Shown: positions 54,173 to 64,000 of the stretch, one piece after another | How positions within the stretch are numbered: the first letter of the stretch is position 1 | How the letters are laid out: every line of letters starts with the position of its first letter | NCBI GenBank assembly: GCA_009767595.1 | Contig: VSDK01024078.1 | Span: 160,368-224,367, forward strand | Length of the DNA stretch: 64,000 nt | Direction: 5' to 3' | Source of the DNA: Symbiodinium kawagutii | Lineage: Eukaryota > Sar > Dinophyceae > Suessiales > Symbiodiniaceae | Notes under the pieces: model-generated | The model's input: the letters and a program-made list of their open reading frames with translations, nothing else | The model's database searches: none | Told to the model about the DNA's origin: nothing | Translations under genes and position numbers: made by a program

Positions 54173-54286
54173 GAACTCATTTCGAGCGTGGCCTCCACGT
54201 GGTCGACGTCCACCGCACGCCTCGAAGCACTGCCGGGCTTCGTGGTGGCATCGACCTCGGTGGAGCAATGGCGCTGGAGAGGCGAG
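54173..54286 (+). CDS. Predicted exon (phase 0 to 0) with GC donor
   Basis: Acceptor TGCCCCCAG, donor GCGGGC; 114 nt. Encodes SSVASTWSTSTARLEALPGF. Two other frames are also open in this GC-rich block. Confidence 0.4.
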
Positions 54287-54342
54287 GCGGGCGCTTGGAT
54301 TTCCATGGGCGATTAAGGGTAGTTATATGGGATATTACAGGG

Positions 54343-54390
54343 AATTCATAGGGAAGTCATAGGGAAATCATAGGGAAATCATAGGGAAAA
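54343..54390. repeat. TCATAGGGAAA tandem repeat
   Basis: Four copies of an 11-12 bp unit; related TAGGGAAA words recur at 54450-54480. Confidence 0.85.
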
Positions 54391-54723
54391 TAACGGGATT
54401 TATATAACCCTATATAATGGGGGATCCTCGGGTAACTCCTACGATTATATAGGGGAAATAATAGGGAAAATAAAGGGAAATTCGTATGGAAAGTTATCAA
54501 TTAATGATAAACTAATGGTTGGTTATATATCCCCCGTGCGTGTTCCACTATAGAATGCCCTGCAAATCTGGAATGGGGCTGCAACAGTGGCTACCCTACA
54601 AGTATGGGGGATGGTTATATGGGATTACTTAGGGGAAATAAGAGGGAAAATTGTCAATTAATGGCTCATGAATGGTTGGTTATATACTGGTTGATAGACT
54701 TGTTAGTGCTTTGTTTGCATGAA

Positions 54724-54831
54724 CATGGGTGTTTCTCAAGCCAGTTTGGGGACCCCAAAGCTATGGTTGGCTTCTTAATTAAAAAATGGTTAATAAACTG
54801 GATGATAACTGGGGCGTCCCCTATGCAGACC
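54724..54831 (+). repeat. Family A element, diverged
   Basis: CATGGGTGTTTCTCAAGCC then GGGGACCCC; the right part has GGGGCGTCCCC but no clear TIR. Confidence 0.5.
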
Positions 54832-55348
54832 CCCTGATGCATGGTTGTTCAGTGGATGACTAATGTTGACCTTTTGGTTGATCCGATCATAGATCTGTCA
54901 GTGTGGTGGTTCATTCATGGTTGATGATGGATTGATGACTAGTTGATGATTGATGATGTTTTATCAATTGTCAATTTACTGGATAATTAGTGGCTGATTG
55001 CTGGTCGATGGTTAGCAATGGTTCAGAATGGCTGATTACAAGGTGGATATTGGGGAACCATAGGGAACCATGGTTGCCAAAGATGGGTCGGTGAAGCTCA
55101 GCCAATATGGCTATCGCAATTCAGGGATGTTGCTGTTGAGCATCATTATATATCATTACTATTTTAAGAGTATTACAGTAACCCGATGAGATTAAGAACC
55201 ATCATCATTAATTTACTATTAGCAGTTGATGGAAGGAACCTCAAAAAAGACGAGAGAAAGCTCGGATACATTCCTCAGCGCCTGAGTTGAGCTCCATCTC
55301 ATATTAGAACCTTTGATGCCAAACCAACTCACCCATCAGCAGCAGCAG

Positions 55349-55470
55349 TGTGGATGGGAAACTGCTCACATCTGTGATATAAACTGCATATTGAGCTGCT
55401 GGGGAGATGGAATTTGGGTTACATCACCATGGTCATTGTCAGCACTGCTCCTCACCTTGGCTCACAAGTT
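55349..55470 (+). CDS. Predicted exon (phase 0 start)
   Basis: Acceptor CAGCAGCAG. Encodes CGWETAHICDINCILSCWGD and SLSALLLTLAHK. Donor not fixed. Confidence 0.35.
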
Positions 55471-55649
55471 GCTGTTCTGCACTGAAGCAACTCACAGAAA
55501 TTCACAGAATCTAACCACCACTAGGCGTTGTACCGAGCTGCCAATTGAAGCCATGCATAGCCATTCACAACCATTCATACCACAGCCATTCATAGCCATC
55601 CATGCCCATGGCCATTCATAACCATAGCCGTTCGTAGCCCTTCATAGCC

Positions 55650-55810
55650 ACCCACAGCCACCCACCAAATCACCACTCTGCCGAGTTTCGCCGTCGCTTC
55701 GCTGTAGGTTGGCTCAGCCTCTCCATCAGCTCCCAAGCCTCGCAGGGCGCTCGGAGCCGAGCCACAGTGACATTCCAGGCCGCAGCAGCCGTGGATGATC
55801 CAACCAGCTG
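55650..55810 (+). CDS. Coding-like block, probable exon
   Basis: GC-rich, with VGWLSLSISSQASQGARSRA and TVTFQAAAAVDDPTSC in one frame. A second plus frame and the minus strand are open. Confidence 0.3.
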
Positions 55811-57117
55811 TGCTTGTTCCAACTGTTGGTTTGACAGTTGGAATAACAATTGAAATCAGTTGGAAACTGGTGGTTTTACTGATCAACCTTGGAATTACGT
55901 TTGGAAACTGGTGGTTTCAAACATTTCTGTTGGTTTTACGATGCCTTACCCAACTTTTTGTTGTGTCTTGGACGTGTCGAGCAAGGTGAGTGGACACGGG
56001 TGGTCAGGCTTTGACTTTCCATTTGACCGATGATTCACCATCGGTTGCAAAATTGTTGGACCTACTCGGAGGCTGCATTTGCGTTGGAATTTACGGGTGC
56101 CATGCCCAGCAAACAGGCGTTGGTGAAGTTTTCAGCTTGCGCATATCTGACCATTTCACATTATAATTTTCATTGACCAAGCGCAGTTTATTGGGTGATT
56201 TTTGCTAGGGATTGTACGATGTGATTTGAGGCAGCTTGGAGATAGAGAATACCCTTGTATTTTGAATCATGAAGTAGCCATGATCAACCAGTAATGAACC
56301 ATGGACCATGATCGAAAGTTGTGCAGCTGTGCAAAGTGTTGTTGAGCAGTCAAGCATTATTGTATGTATATAGATGCATGGGAATATGCACGCATATAAA
56401 AATATAGTTTAGAATATAAAGACGTGTCATGATGTTTCTCTATAAGCATATGTTATGCATAGACCATATAGAAACTAAAACAGGTAAATTGATGTAGATG
56501 AACTATGTCTATTTGTTGGTTGCCATCATCAGCCCCGTAATGAACCAATGCACCATGTTCGCAGCATGGCGCAACATCGCTATGACATCATAAACTGGTA
56601 TAAATCATAATATGATATGCCACAAACAGCATTTGCTCGTTAATTACCGTCAGCCACTCGGAACCACTATTCATCACTGTTTACTTATGCTTAAGACACT
56701 AAAGTCGAATCGCAACCATTGCAAACCAATATTAGCCACAGTGCACCCATGTGCACCCTCAACCATAATTGACATTCCTGACCATATGTACCCAGCTACA
56801 TGTACCCAGCCACCTGTGCCCGGGGCATATAGGCAATGGATTCCCTCATTTGTGCGCTCATTGACATTCCCGACCATTTACCGTGACCATTATTCAAGAG
56901 TACTAACCTTCATTTAACCACCATCAACGCTACTAGCCAATATACAACAATATCAAACATTCTCAACCAAGATACACCTATATTAACCATTCTGAACCAA
57001 TATATGCCACTATTGACCATTATTAACCACTTTTAACTATCATTAACCACTATCAACCATTACTAATCTCGGCCAGTATTAACTATAGTATTAACCATTG
57101 TCTTCACCGATCACCAG
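55811..57117. other. Intron-like DNA, nothing recognised
   Basis: Contains ACTGGTGGTTT words at 55868 and 55907 (weak family C similarity) and an ATTAACCAT-rich stretch at 56900-57090. Confidence 0.4.
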
Positions 57118-57227
57118 CTTGATGAATGTCAGGCGGAGTCCGCCTTGATGCCCAACGACGAGCTATGGATTCGGGGGCCGGAGAATATCATCCTACATCC
57201 CTTCTCCTGTGGCTCAGCGCAGCCGAG
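57118..57227 (+). CDS. Predicted exon (phase 0 to 2)
   Basis: Acceptor CGATCACCAG, donor GTGTGG; 110 nt. From this acceptor only one frame is open; encodes NDELWIRGPENIILHPFSCG. Confidence 0.55.
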
Positions 57228-57656
57228 GTGTGGTGGATGATCATGGTAGTTCCTCACATTAGGAGTACCCCAGTCTTTCCGCGTGGGAAGGAATTCGTAC
57301 CAATTATCGCCAAAATGTTTGAATGAACATCCTAAGGAAAACAAATTCTGTGAATGTTTGGGAATTTTGGGATATTCAAAAGGGGTCACCACGTTTTGGT
57401 CCATAGCCACCTATGTACATGATTTGATGACGCATCGGGACAATGGAATGCAGCAATAGTGATATAAAATATAGTGTGATAATCGTTCATCATGTGTTTG
57501 CCAACTTCGCGTTCAGGGCACCCTGACAAAGTTGGTTTGTGACTTCATGGACTCCTGTTCCAAAATGCCTCAGAACTTGTTGCATACTCAATGACCTTGG
57601 ATCATTCCTTCTTGTATTGCTTCCATTCAAAGCACCCATCCTATTCACATTTGCAG

Positions 57657-57795
57657 ATCAGTGGACAATTTGGATGGACCCTGGTTCACTGGGAGACCTT
57701 TGAACGTGTACACCCAAGGAAGGGTGGGGTAACAACACCCAGCAGTTTCAGACGCAGCAGTCTCAGGAGGGCTAGTTGTAGATTGGATCGAATTC
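57657..57795 (+). CDS. Predicted exon (phase 0 start)
   Basis: Acceptor CACATTTGCAG. Encodes SGQFGWTLVHWETFERVHP. Another frame is open over the first half. Confidence 0.35.
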
Positions 57796-57960
57796 TGGGC
57801 TAGCAGAACCATTTGAGAGGTAAACAAAAGGCCCTGTGATTGGTTGGGTTTATGGTCGGCTAAGTATTACATTACATTCTATGTAGGGCACCATAGTGAT
57901 CCATTCAGCTCTAAAGCTCAGGTGTGGGAATAAAGCCGGTTGGTTTGGTTTCCCTGGCAG

Positions 57961-58200
57961 ACCTGGTGTTTCGCCAAGGGACTACCAGCAACACGGGGCA
58001 CAGCCATGTGTCAAAACCAGGCTTTGCCAAATTCGATGCCAATGAGCCACTTGCCAAGTTGCCCTGCTGCGGCAGGGACGAGGGGAACTCTTGGGTGTTT
58101 CTGGGAGCTTGGTCCGAATTGACGAGGATTGACCATGCATGTATCACAACTGTTGGATGCTCAGGGCAACCTGCTGGTTGCCCCATGGACCGGCCTACGC
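57961..58200 (+). CDS. Predicted exon(s) (phase 1 start)
   Basis: Acceptor CCTGGCAG. Encodes LVFRQGTTSNTGHSHVSKPG and EGNSWVFLGAWSELTR (N.W motif). The frame then runs on into AT-rich DNA to 58682, which is not expected to be coding. Confidence 0.4.
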
Positions 58201-58588
58201 ACAGTAGGACCTTGTCTCTATGTGAATTAGGCCGATTCAATATGTACTGTTTGTGTTTACACATATTTATGCAATTGATTTATAAGTGTATGTATAATAA
58301 ATATTTATCTATATATATAAAATATATTTACTTTTTTACATATACATATTTACATATACGTACATATCATGTGATATTATGTACACGCGCTGCTTTTCCT
58401 TTGACCAATTGTTGTTTTTTCCCTCCAGCTTTTCTTTCCAGTGATGTTTCTACTTGTAATTTGTTGTTTGTTTGGAGTTGTCGATGCGTAGTGCTCCATC
58501 AAATTTCCCATGTAGAAATTATCATGTTTGGGAGAAGTTTTGGGGATGTTGGAATATCCCTCATTTCTGCAGAAGTCCATCCTCCTAC

Positions 58589-58682
58589 ATGGTTGTGGGT
58601 ACCCTGCCCCCCATGTTCAGATCCCGTTACTAGTCGAAACTGTTTGGATGTTCACACATGGCTGGTTAATATGGACCCATAG
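58589..58682 (+). repeat. Family B element, diverged copy
   Basis: ATGGTTGTGGGTACCCTGCC at the left and GGTTAATATGGACCCATAG at the right. Confidence 0.55.
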
Positions 58683-58946
58683 AGTTGGTATATCCCCTAA
58701 TCAGAAACCTGCAGGAGATATTGCCGGATATACCAACTTACCAATCTATGCTGGATATATCCAACATTGCTGGAATATCAGCTGTTGCTGGATATATCCA
58801 ACATTGTAGATATATTAACCAGCTAGTATGTAAGCAACTAGCTGGTTGCTTGGTATATCAGCTGTTTATTATCTCCTATGATACACCAGCTGGCCCAGCA
58901 GGAGTCAACCAACGCGCCGCTTGACCACACCCGAGGCCAGTGGCAG

Positions 58947-59035
58947 TTCCCATTCCGTGCGAAGTGCCACAGCTGAGCGTCGGACCGTGTTCCCCTTCGG
59001 TCTATGAGACGGAGACTTGCGAGCTGCTTCAGTAC
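58947..59035 (+). CDS. Predicted exon (phase 1 start)
   Basis: Acceptor AGTGGCAG. Encodes VPIPCEVPQLSVGPCSPSVY, like the VPVP start of 26026. Donor not fixed. Confidence 0.4.
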
Positions 59036-59211
59036 TGGTTGTTTATAAGTTATTCATAAGCATTGATACAGTACATTGGTTGTTTATAATTTATTTATAA
59101 GCATTGATACATTGGTTGTCATGAGCATTGATATGTTTAATCGTTAATACATAAGCATCAATAATGCTTCAGCGACTACTTGCTGGTGCTTTGAATGACA
59201 TTGTCGATTTT

Positions 59212-59271
59212 CCCGTGGTGATGATTGGTTGATTGACTAATGTTTGGGGATGGCTTTTAGCCACCAATCAG
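59212..59271 (+). repeat. Family C element, degenerate partial copy
   Basis: Contains GGTTGATTGACTAATG and ends TTTTAGCCACCAATCAG; the left terminus is not clear. Confidence 0.4.
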
Positions 59272-59637
59272 AGTTCTGTCAAAGAAGCGTTTGTTTTAAC
59301 AAGCAACGGGTATTCCAGCCTGAGTGGATTGTCTTTCATTGTCATACCCATACGTTGAGTTTGACCAGTTGTTCGAACCTACCATAAAGCGTTATTGAAC
59401 ATCATTAATTAATAAACACGATATGCAAGGTGTCTTCTCCGTAGGCCGTTGAACACTGACAGTCATCAAGGAATCCAGAGATTCTGCAAGGAACTGCGGC
59501 ATTTGTTTGATTGGCTTGTGCTATATTGCTGTATGTGCCAGGTTTCTTTCTTTGCAATCCGTAGTCGCAAACTAAACCTTTCTTTTTGTTTTCCATATAT
59601 TTGGTTTGTGTTCCTGTCTGTCACTCACTCAAGCAGC

Positions 59638-59960
59638 ATTTGCGGAAGCAGCACTATGTTTGGGCAGCAATTTTTCAGAGTCCTGGCTGTCCACTTCCCA
59701 ACAAAAAACAACTCGCTGTCAGTCCTCTCCAGCGAAATCTAGCGATTATGGCTTTCAAAGCATCAAAGCATTCCAATGCATTCCAATGCATCCAAGGACA
59801 CTGGATGTTTGGATGCCGCCCCCGGCTTGCCGCTGGCATCTGCTGGTTTCGCTCACCGGAATGGCATGAAGGTCAGGCTGCAAAGCCCTGTCTCGCCCGA
59901 GGCTCTGATTGCCATTGACTTGGAAGCTGGGCATTTTTGAAGCGTTCACTGGTACCCAGC
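59638..59960 (+). CDS. Coding-like block, frame unresolved
   Basis: All three plus frames are open for long stretches (e.g. SNFSESWLSTSQQK; FFRVLAVHFPTKNN). Probably contains one or two exons. Confidence 0.3.
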
Positions 59961-60603
59961 TACTTCTCAAAACGGAAGCCATGGTGTTGTGGTTCAAATG
60001 GGCAGCTGCTGCATATCACAGTTTTTGGTTGCACTGTTTCTAGTTACACGATTTGTTTTGAACTGGATATATGGAAAAATGAAGTCTGAGCTGGTCTTTT
60101 TGCAGAGATTGCTCGGCATTGTTAAGAATGCCGAGCTCGGGGTTAAGCTTGGTGCAATTCTGAGAAAATTATTGTTCAAAGCATCAGTTGCAGTTACTCT
60201 TGAAATTAACGACGGTGTCCTTTGTGCGTTGCGAGTTTGCAGAGGGACATGCATCATCCAATGGTGTGAATAGTCACAGCCATTCGCCTTTCTGAATCTT
60301 ACTATTCGGGAACACACAGTAACGTAACCCATACAAACCACTACTATCCAGAATTAACCATTGCTATCCATTATCATTGGCAAGTCTTATTAGCCCTTAC
60401 CAGCCATTCTTAGCTATGATTTAATCATTGCTATACTCAAACATTATTTAGCAGGATTAACATCATCAATGGTCAATCATGCTATTCACCAGTATTAACA
60501 TGGTATCTACCAGTATTAACATGGTATATAACATGGTATTTACCAGCATCAGCCATTAAGCATCATGTACCATCAACATGATGAACCATCCATCCCCATG
60601 TAG

Positions 60604-60695
60604 CTGAGGATGTCACCCCCATCTTGGCGGGTACGCCGGGCAGTTGGCTGGTGAGCACTTGGAGAGGATCCCAGGAGCTGGGATGGCCCTCATCT
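60604..60695 (+). CDS. Predicted exon (phase 1 to 0)
   Basis: Acceptor CCATGTAG, donor GC (GCACAC). Only one frame is open from this acceptor; encodes VTPILAGTPGSWLVSTWRGS. SWLVST matches SWSVST at 48842. Confidence 0.5.
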
Positions 60696-60830
60696 GCACA
60701 CCTAATGTCACACATATAGACATAGATGTTGAAGATCATGCATACATGCATAACCATACATGATCATCCATGTATATACGAATCATTACGTTACACACAC
60801 ACATATATATATATAATATATGTATATATT

Positions 60831-61157
60831 CATAGGGGTCCGGAGTGACCCTGCTGGGTGTGACCCCCTTGCTCTTACTGGTTTCGACTGACAGAATCCC
60901 CAACCAAAAGAAGGAACAACTCTTAACTTCTCTTAACCACTCTTAAAGGTTGTGCCCAAAGGGGTTTAGAGAGGTTAAGAGAAGTTAAGAGCAAGGGGGT
61001 CACACCCTGTTTTCGTCGACATTTACAGTGTTTCATGCCTTGGAACTGTAAAACATGTCCAGCCCACAGGATGGACACCATTGGTTGGGGATTCTGTCAG
61101 TCGAAACCAGTAAGAGCAAGGGGGTCACACCCAGCAGGGTCACTCCGGACCCCTATG
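60831..61157. mobile_element. Foldback element with perfect 77-bp terminal inverted repeats
   Basis: Arm 60831-60907 (CATAGGGGTCCGGAGTGACC...) is the exact reverse complement of 61081-61157, 77 of 77 bases. The 173-bp spacer contains a further inverted pair (AACTTCTCTTAACC / GGTTAAGAGAAGTT) and an extra partial copy of the arm (AAGAGCAAGGGGGTCACACC). It is flanked on both sides by AT-repeat DNA. No ORF. Confidence 0.85.
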
Positions 61158-61231
61158 ATATATATGTACATACATGTATGTAATATATCTATATATATAT
61201 ATATTAATTACATCCGCATCGCCGCCACCAG

Positions 61232-61333
61232 GAGCTGGATATGGCATTTGCTTTGGGCTTCCCCGTGTGGCACTGGATGGAGATCCTCAGTTTTTGGGCC
61301 GAAGATCTCCAGCCCGAGGCGCCATACTGCCAG
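61232..61333 (+). CDS. Predicted exon (phase 0 to 0)
   Basis: Acceptor GCCACCAG, donor GTGACC; 102 nt. Encodes MAFALGFPVWHWMEILSFWA. It follows the foldback element by 74 nt. Other frames are open; this one fits the phase of 60604. Confidence 0.45.
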
Positions 61334-61790
61334 GTGACCATCAACCACCCTGGTGGTGTTGTGATGAGTTTCTCACCTGAGATGGCTTCACCTGGCTATG
61401 AATCTTAACTGTTGATTCATCATGGCTGATAATAGTGAATAAACTGTTATGAATCTTCAGTATGCTATTAATCTACCTCATGTTACTCATGTTTAATCAT
61501 TGCTCGGGAACTTGGACAGGGCTTCCTTGTAGCTACTGGTAATACAATGCGTGTTTTCCATGTTTTGAAATGATGCCGATGATCCTTAGTGCCAAGTATT
61601 CTTCCAGTAGCCATCATGAGCCATGTGAAACGATCCTTCATCATGAATTGGTCAGGATGCTTTTTTGACATGGGGAAGTGATATACAGCATCTCCAATAA
61701 TCAGTTGCAAACATGCCAATGGAAGCTCTGCTCGTTTGTGTGACGCGGCGGCAGTCCCCCTCCCCCTGAACTTTTTTTTGACCTTTGTAG

Positions 61791-62039
61791 AGCTAGGAGG
61801 TAGATGTAACTCTGTAATTCTGAACTCCGTTGACCCGACCTCTTTGGTTCAGAAACCACCTCCACCAATGCTGCTTGACCTACCGGCCTCACATCGAGTC
61901 CAGACCTGTCAGGCGCTGACCACGATCCACTTGGAGTGGTGGATGTTGTCGTCACTGGAGCCTGGTGGAAGCCTTCAGATTCATAGCCCTGGAAACGGTT
62001 TGGCCTTTGATCTTTCGGTGGCGCAGACAGAAATTCTGT
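61791..62039 (+). CDS. Predicted exon (phase 1 start), modular gene
   Basis: Strong acceptor (pyrimidine tract then TTTGTAG), donor GTAGGG. Encodes HLEWWMLSSLEPGGSLQIHS and NGLAFDLSVAQTEILC, matching the L..PGxx(I/L).I..P.G..F....C order. The minus strand is also open here. Confidence 0.5.
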
Positions 62040-62404
62040 GTAGGGACGGAGGGCTAAATCCTGGGTTCGGAATTGAATGATTTGTGGATTTTCGTTGGGA
62101 ATTGAAGAGCTGTAATCCTTTGAATGTGTTTTACTTTGTGATCCAGTGAATGCAATTTGGGCATCCCATTTGCCCACATTGTGGTCTTGGCACGCGTTGG
62201 GAGTGAAACCTGTAGGTCGTCTGCTTTTGTCCATGTCCTTGAAACAAGACTTGTGCATCTGTGCTGAACCGGCCAGCTGGCAATCCACATATTGCAGGGT
62301 GTACCCGACTCCCCAAGCACAGATTTCCCCTCATAGCTTTCACCTAAGCGGGTGAAGCCCATCACTTGCTGATGCTTTCCCACATGTTTCATTTTCCCGA
62401 GATT

Positions 62405-62435
62405 TTTTTAACAAATGGTTGTTTGACTGCCTGAG
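62405..62435 (+). repeat. Family C element, fragment
   Basis: Only the core TTTTAACAAATGGTTGTTTG is recognisable. Confidence 0.35.
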
Positions 62436-62454
62436 TTTTCAGATTTCAACATGT

Positions 62455-62739
62455 TGTCAACCCAGAGGTTCGTTGTCCGCAACCTGTTGTCCGTTCGCCC
62501 ATGCAGCCAACACGTTTTATCGTCCTTCCTACGGGGGTGGTTCAACCACCGCGGCCAAGCCATGGCCAGCTCTTAGGTGGCTCTCAGCCGCTGGTCCTGG
62601 GGCAACTTGCCGGACCATGACCTGGCGGCCGTGGTCGCGCAGAAGTCCTTGCTGCACGTCCCGGTGATGTGTCGCTGGCACCGGAGATTCGGGGATCGTG
62701 GGTCGTTGGAGGACGTGGTTTCCACGTGCAGATCTGCTC
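62455..62739 (+). CDS. GC-rich coding-like block, frame unresolved
   Basis: Acceptor GTTTTCAG at 62440. All three plus frames stay open for over 100 nt; one has HVVNPEVRCPQPVV, another SRWSWGNLPDHDLAAVVAQ. Ends at a truncated family A element. Confidence 0.35.
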
Positions 62740-62820
62740 GGTGGTCTCTCATATGGGGTACTGGTACCTCTAAATCATCCTTGATGAATCATTTATAGCA
62801 AGATAAACCCAGCATTTCAA
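62740..62820 (+). repeat. Family A element, truncated
   Basis: GGTGGTCTCTCATATGGGG, then CCTCTAAATCATCC; the right terminus is absent. Confidence 0.45.
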
Positions 62821-63129
62821 CCCCCTCACGTAACTTTCGCCGAAAAGGGTTTGGAGCATCACCGATGGATTTCTTTTCGGAACATCCAGTCCGAAGTGAA
62901 ACAGGACTCCGTATTCTGGAGGTGTTTGGATTGGATGCGCACTTGTGACTGTGTTTACAAAAAAGGCCAAGGCACAAGGCAATTGCAAAGTCAGATAACT
63001 CGTCCACACAATCATCCCCCGCCGTTGAGGGTTTTCTTCCCTTGGAGTCATTCACACAAGTTCTCTCGTTATAACTCGAATACCCTGGTGATTCAGGGGT
63101 GACATCCACCCCATCGTTGTGTCCACAAG

Positions 63130-63405
63130 GACCTGGGCCTCCCAAAGTGGTTGGTCATCCGTGCAGGTGAACCAGGCTACCACTTCGATCCTGGTAGCTA
63201 CCAGGGTCCCGTGTGTTCCCTGGTGAGGTTGCAAGCTGCTGGGACGAATGCCTTACCACTTCAGCTTCGGGGTGCAGAATCCCAGCGCTCAGAACATGCC
63301 ACCGCTGTCGCAGTCGGAGCTCAACATGTGGAAGATCCACACCTTGAAACTTGGCGCCATGGGAGATCAACATGGCCCTCAGATGTCTTTGAGAGATTGG
63401 TATGC
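63130..63405 (+). CDS. Coding-like block, probable exon
   Basis: Open frame with LGLPKWLVIRAGEPGYHFDP and RLQAAGTNALPLQLRGAES. The minus strand is open too. Boundaries not resolved. Confidence 0.35.
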
Positions 63406-63805
63406 TGAGGGCCATGATTGATCTCCAAACGCGTGTTGATATCCCTTTGAGATTAGTATCCAGATATTCCATGAGCATGGAAGATGGTTTTCTTGGCGCC
63501 AATCCGGACAATTCGGGGAAACTCTGAGCGGCAGATTGCCTGGAGCTCCATTTTGCCAGGCAGTGTAAGGACATGTCAGGTGCTCCAAACATTGCAAGCG
63601 ACCATGGCAGCCATGGCACACCACTCGCAAATCTGCTAGCCTTTACATAGGCGGAGGATCTGAAATATATTATGTATATATAGATGGCCAGCTGTTTGAG
63701 GATACTTTTGACGATGGAATTGCCTTGCAGCGATTGTTGTTGATTATAGTCGGTTTTTGCCAGCGGCTTGTTGGTTGCTACTGTAGGTAGCTACACCGCC
63801 ACCAC

Positions 63806-63898
63806 CCACCCACCACCACCACCACCATCACCACCACCACCAACAACAACAACATCATCAGCATCAACATCAGCATCAACATCAACATCATCAACATC

Positions 63899-63930
<32 letters not shown>

Positions 63931-64000
63931 CCACGACGGCAGCGGCAACGACAACGACAACGACAACAGCAGCAGCAGCAGCAGCAGCACCACCACCAAC
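63806..64000. repeat. Compound triplet repeat (ACC, ATC, AAC, ACG, AGC)
   Basis: A run of several triplet types continuing to the window end. Confidence 0.95.

Noticed and set aside
57924..58682. A 252-aa plus-strand ORF
   Set aside because: Only the GC-rich first third looks coding and starts after a CAG acceptor; the rest is AT-rich intron with repeated TATATA and a family B element.

Overview
This window looks like nuclear DNA of a dinoflagellate, probably a Symbiodiniaceae-type genome. That is an inference from four things: one strand carries many short GC-rich coding blocks separated by long AT-rich introns full of small inverted-repeat elements; likely introns use GT, GC and possibly GA donors; there are no bacterial-style gene clusters; and there is a LINE-type retrotransposon with a C5-cytosine methyltransferase domain, a combination I recall from Symbiodinium-type genomes. 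No rRNA, tRNA, CRISPR array or spliced-leader sequence was recognised.

Region 4560-14542 is an apparently full-length non-LTR retrotransposon of 9983 bp with a perfect 14-bp target-site duplication. Its two large ORFs are in the same reading frame, separated by a single UGA. ORF1 (about 1554 aa) has a complete set of C5-methyltransferase motifs, a possible Ulp1-like cysteine protease, a CxC..H cluster, possible RRM-like folds and a C-terminal coiled coil. ORF2 (about 1669 aa) has a 2A-like NPGP motif, an apurinic-type endonuclease, a reverse transcriptase (YVDD), a CCHC finger and an RNase H, all with catalytic residues present. A 69-N assembly gap lies inside ORF2. The element sits inside a small inverted-repeat element (family C), which itself lies in an intron.

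The rest of the window (about 2.4-4.4 kb and 15.3-63.4 kb) is best read as one very long plus-strand gene, or several similar plus-strand genes, made of 50-250 bp exons. Many exons are bounded by CAG acceptors and GT/GC/GA donors with compatible phases. Phase 1-to-0 and 0-to-1 exons alternate; thirteen predicted exons in a row from 25.3 to 30.1 kb join without a phase clash. Peptides from different exons share short signatures (QN..[LF].I.F, VPRQ, Y.L.L.V.NP...N.W, L...P.GF.F...C), as if one beta-rich extracellular-type module had been duplicated many times. Its function is unknown to me. Individual exon limits are predictions by eye.

The introns hold at least three families of roughly 90-125 bp terminal-inverted-repeat elements (A, B and C), a 327-bp foldback element with perfect 77-bp arms, a 550-bp inverted-repeat element carrying 119-bp tandem repeats, minisatellites, many triplet microsatellites, and a background rich in degenerate ATTAACCAT words.
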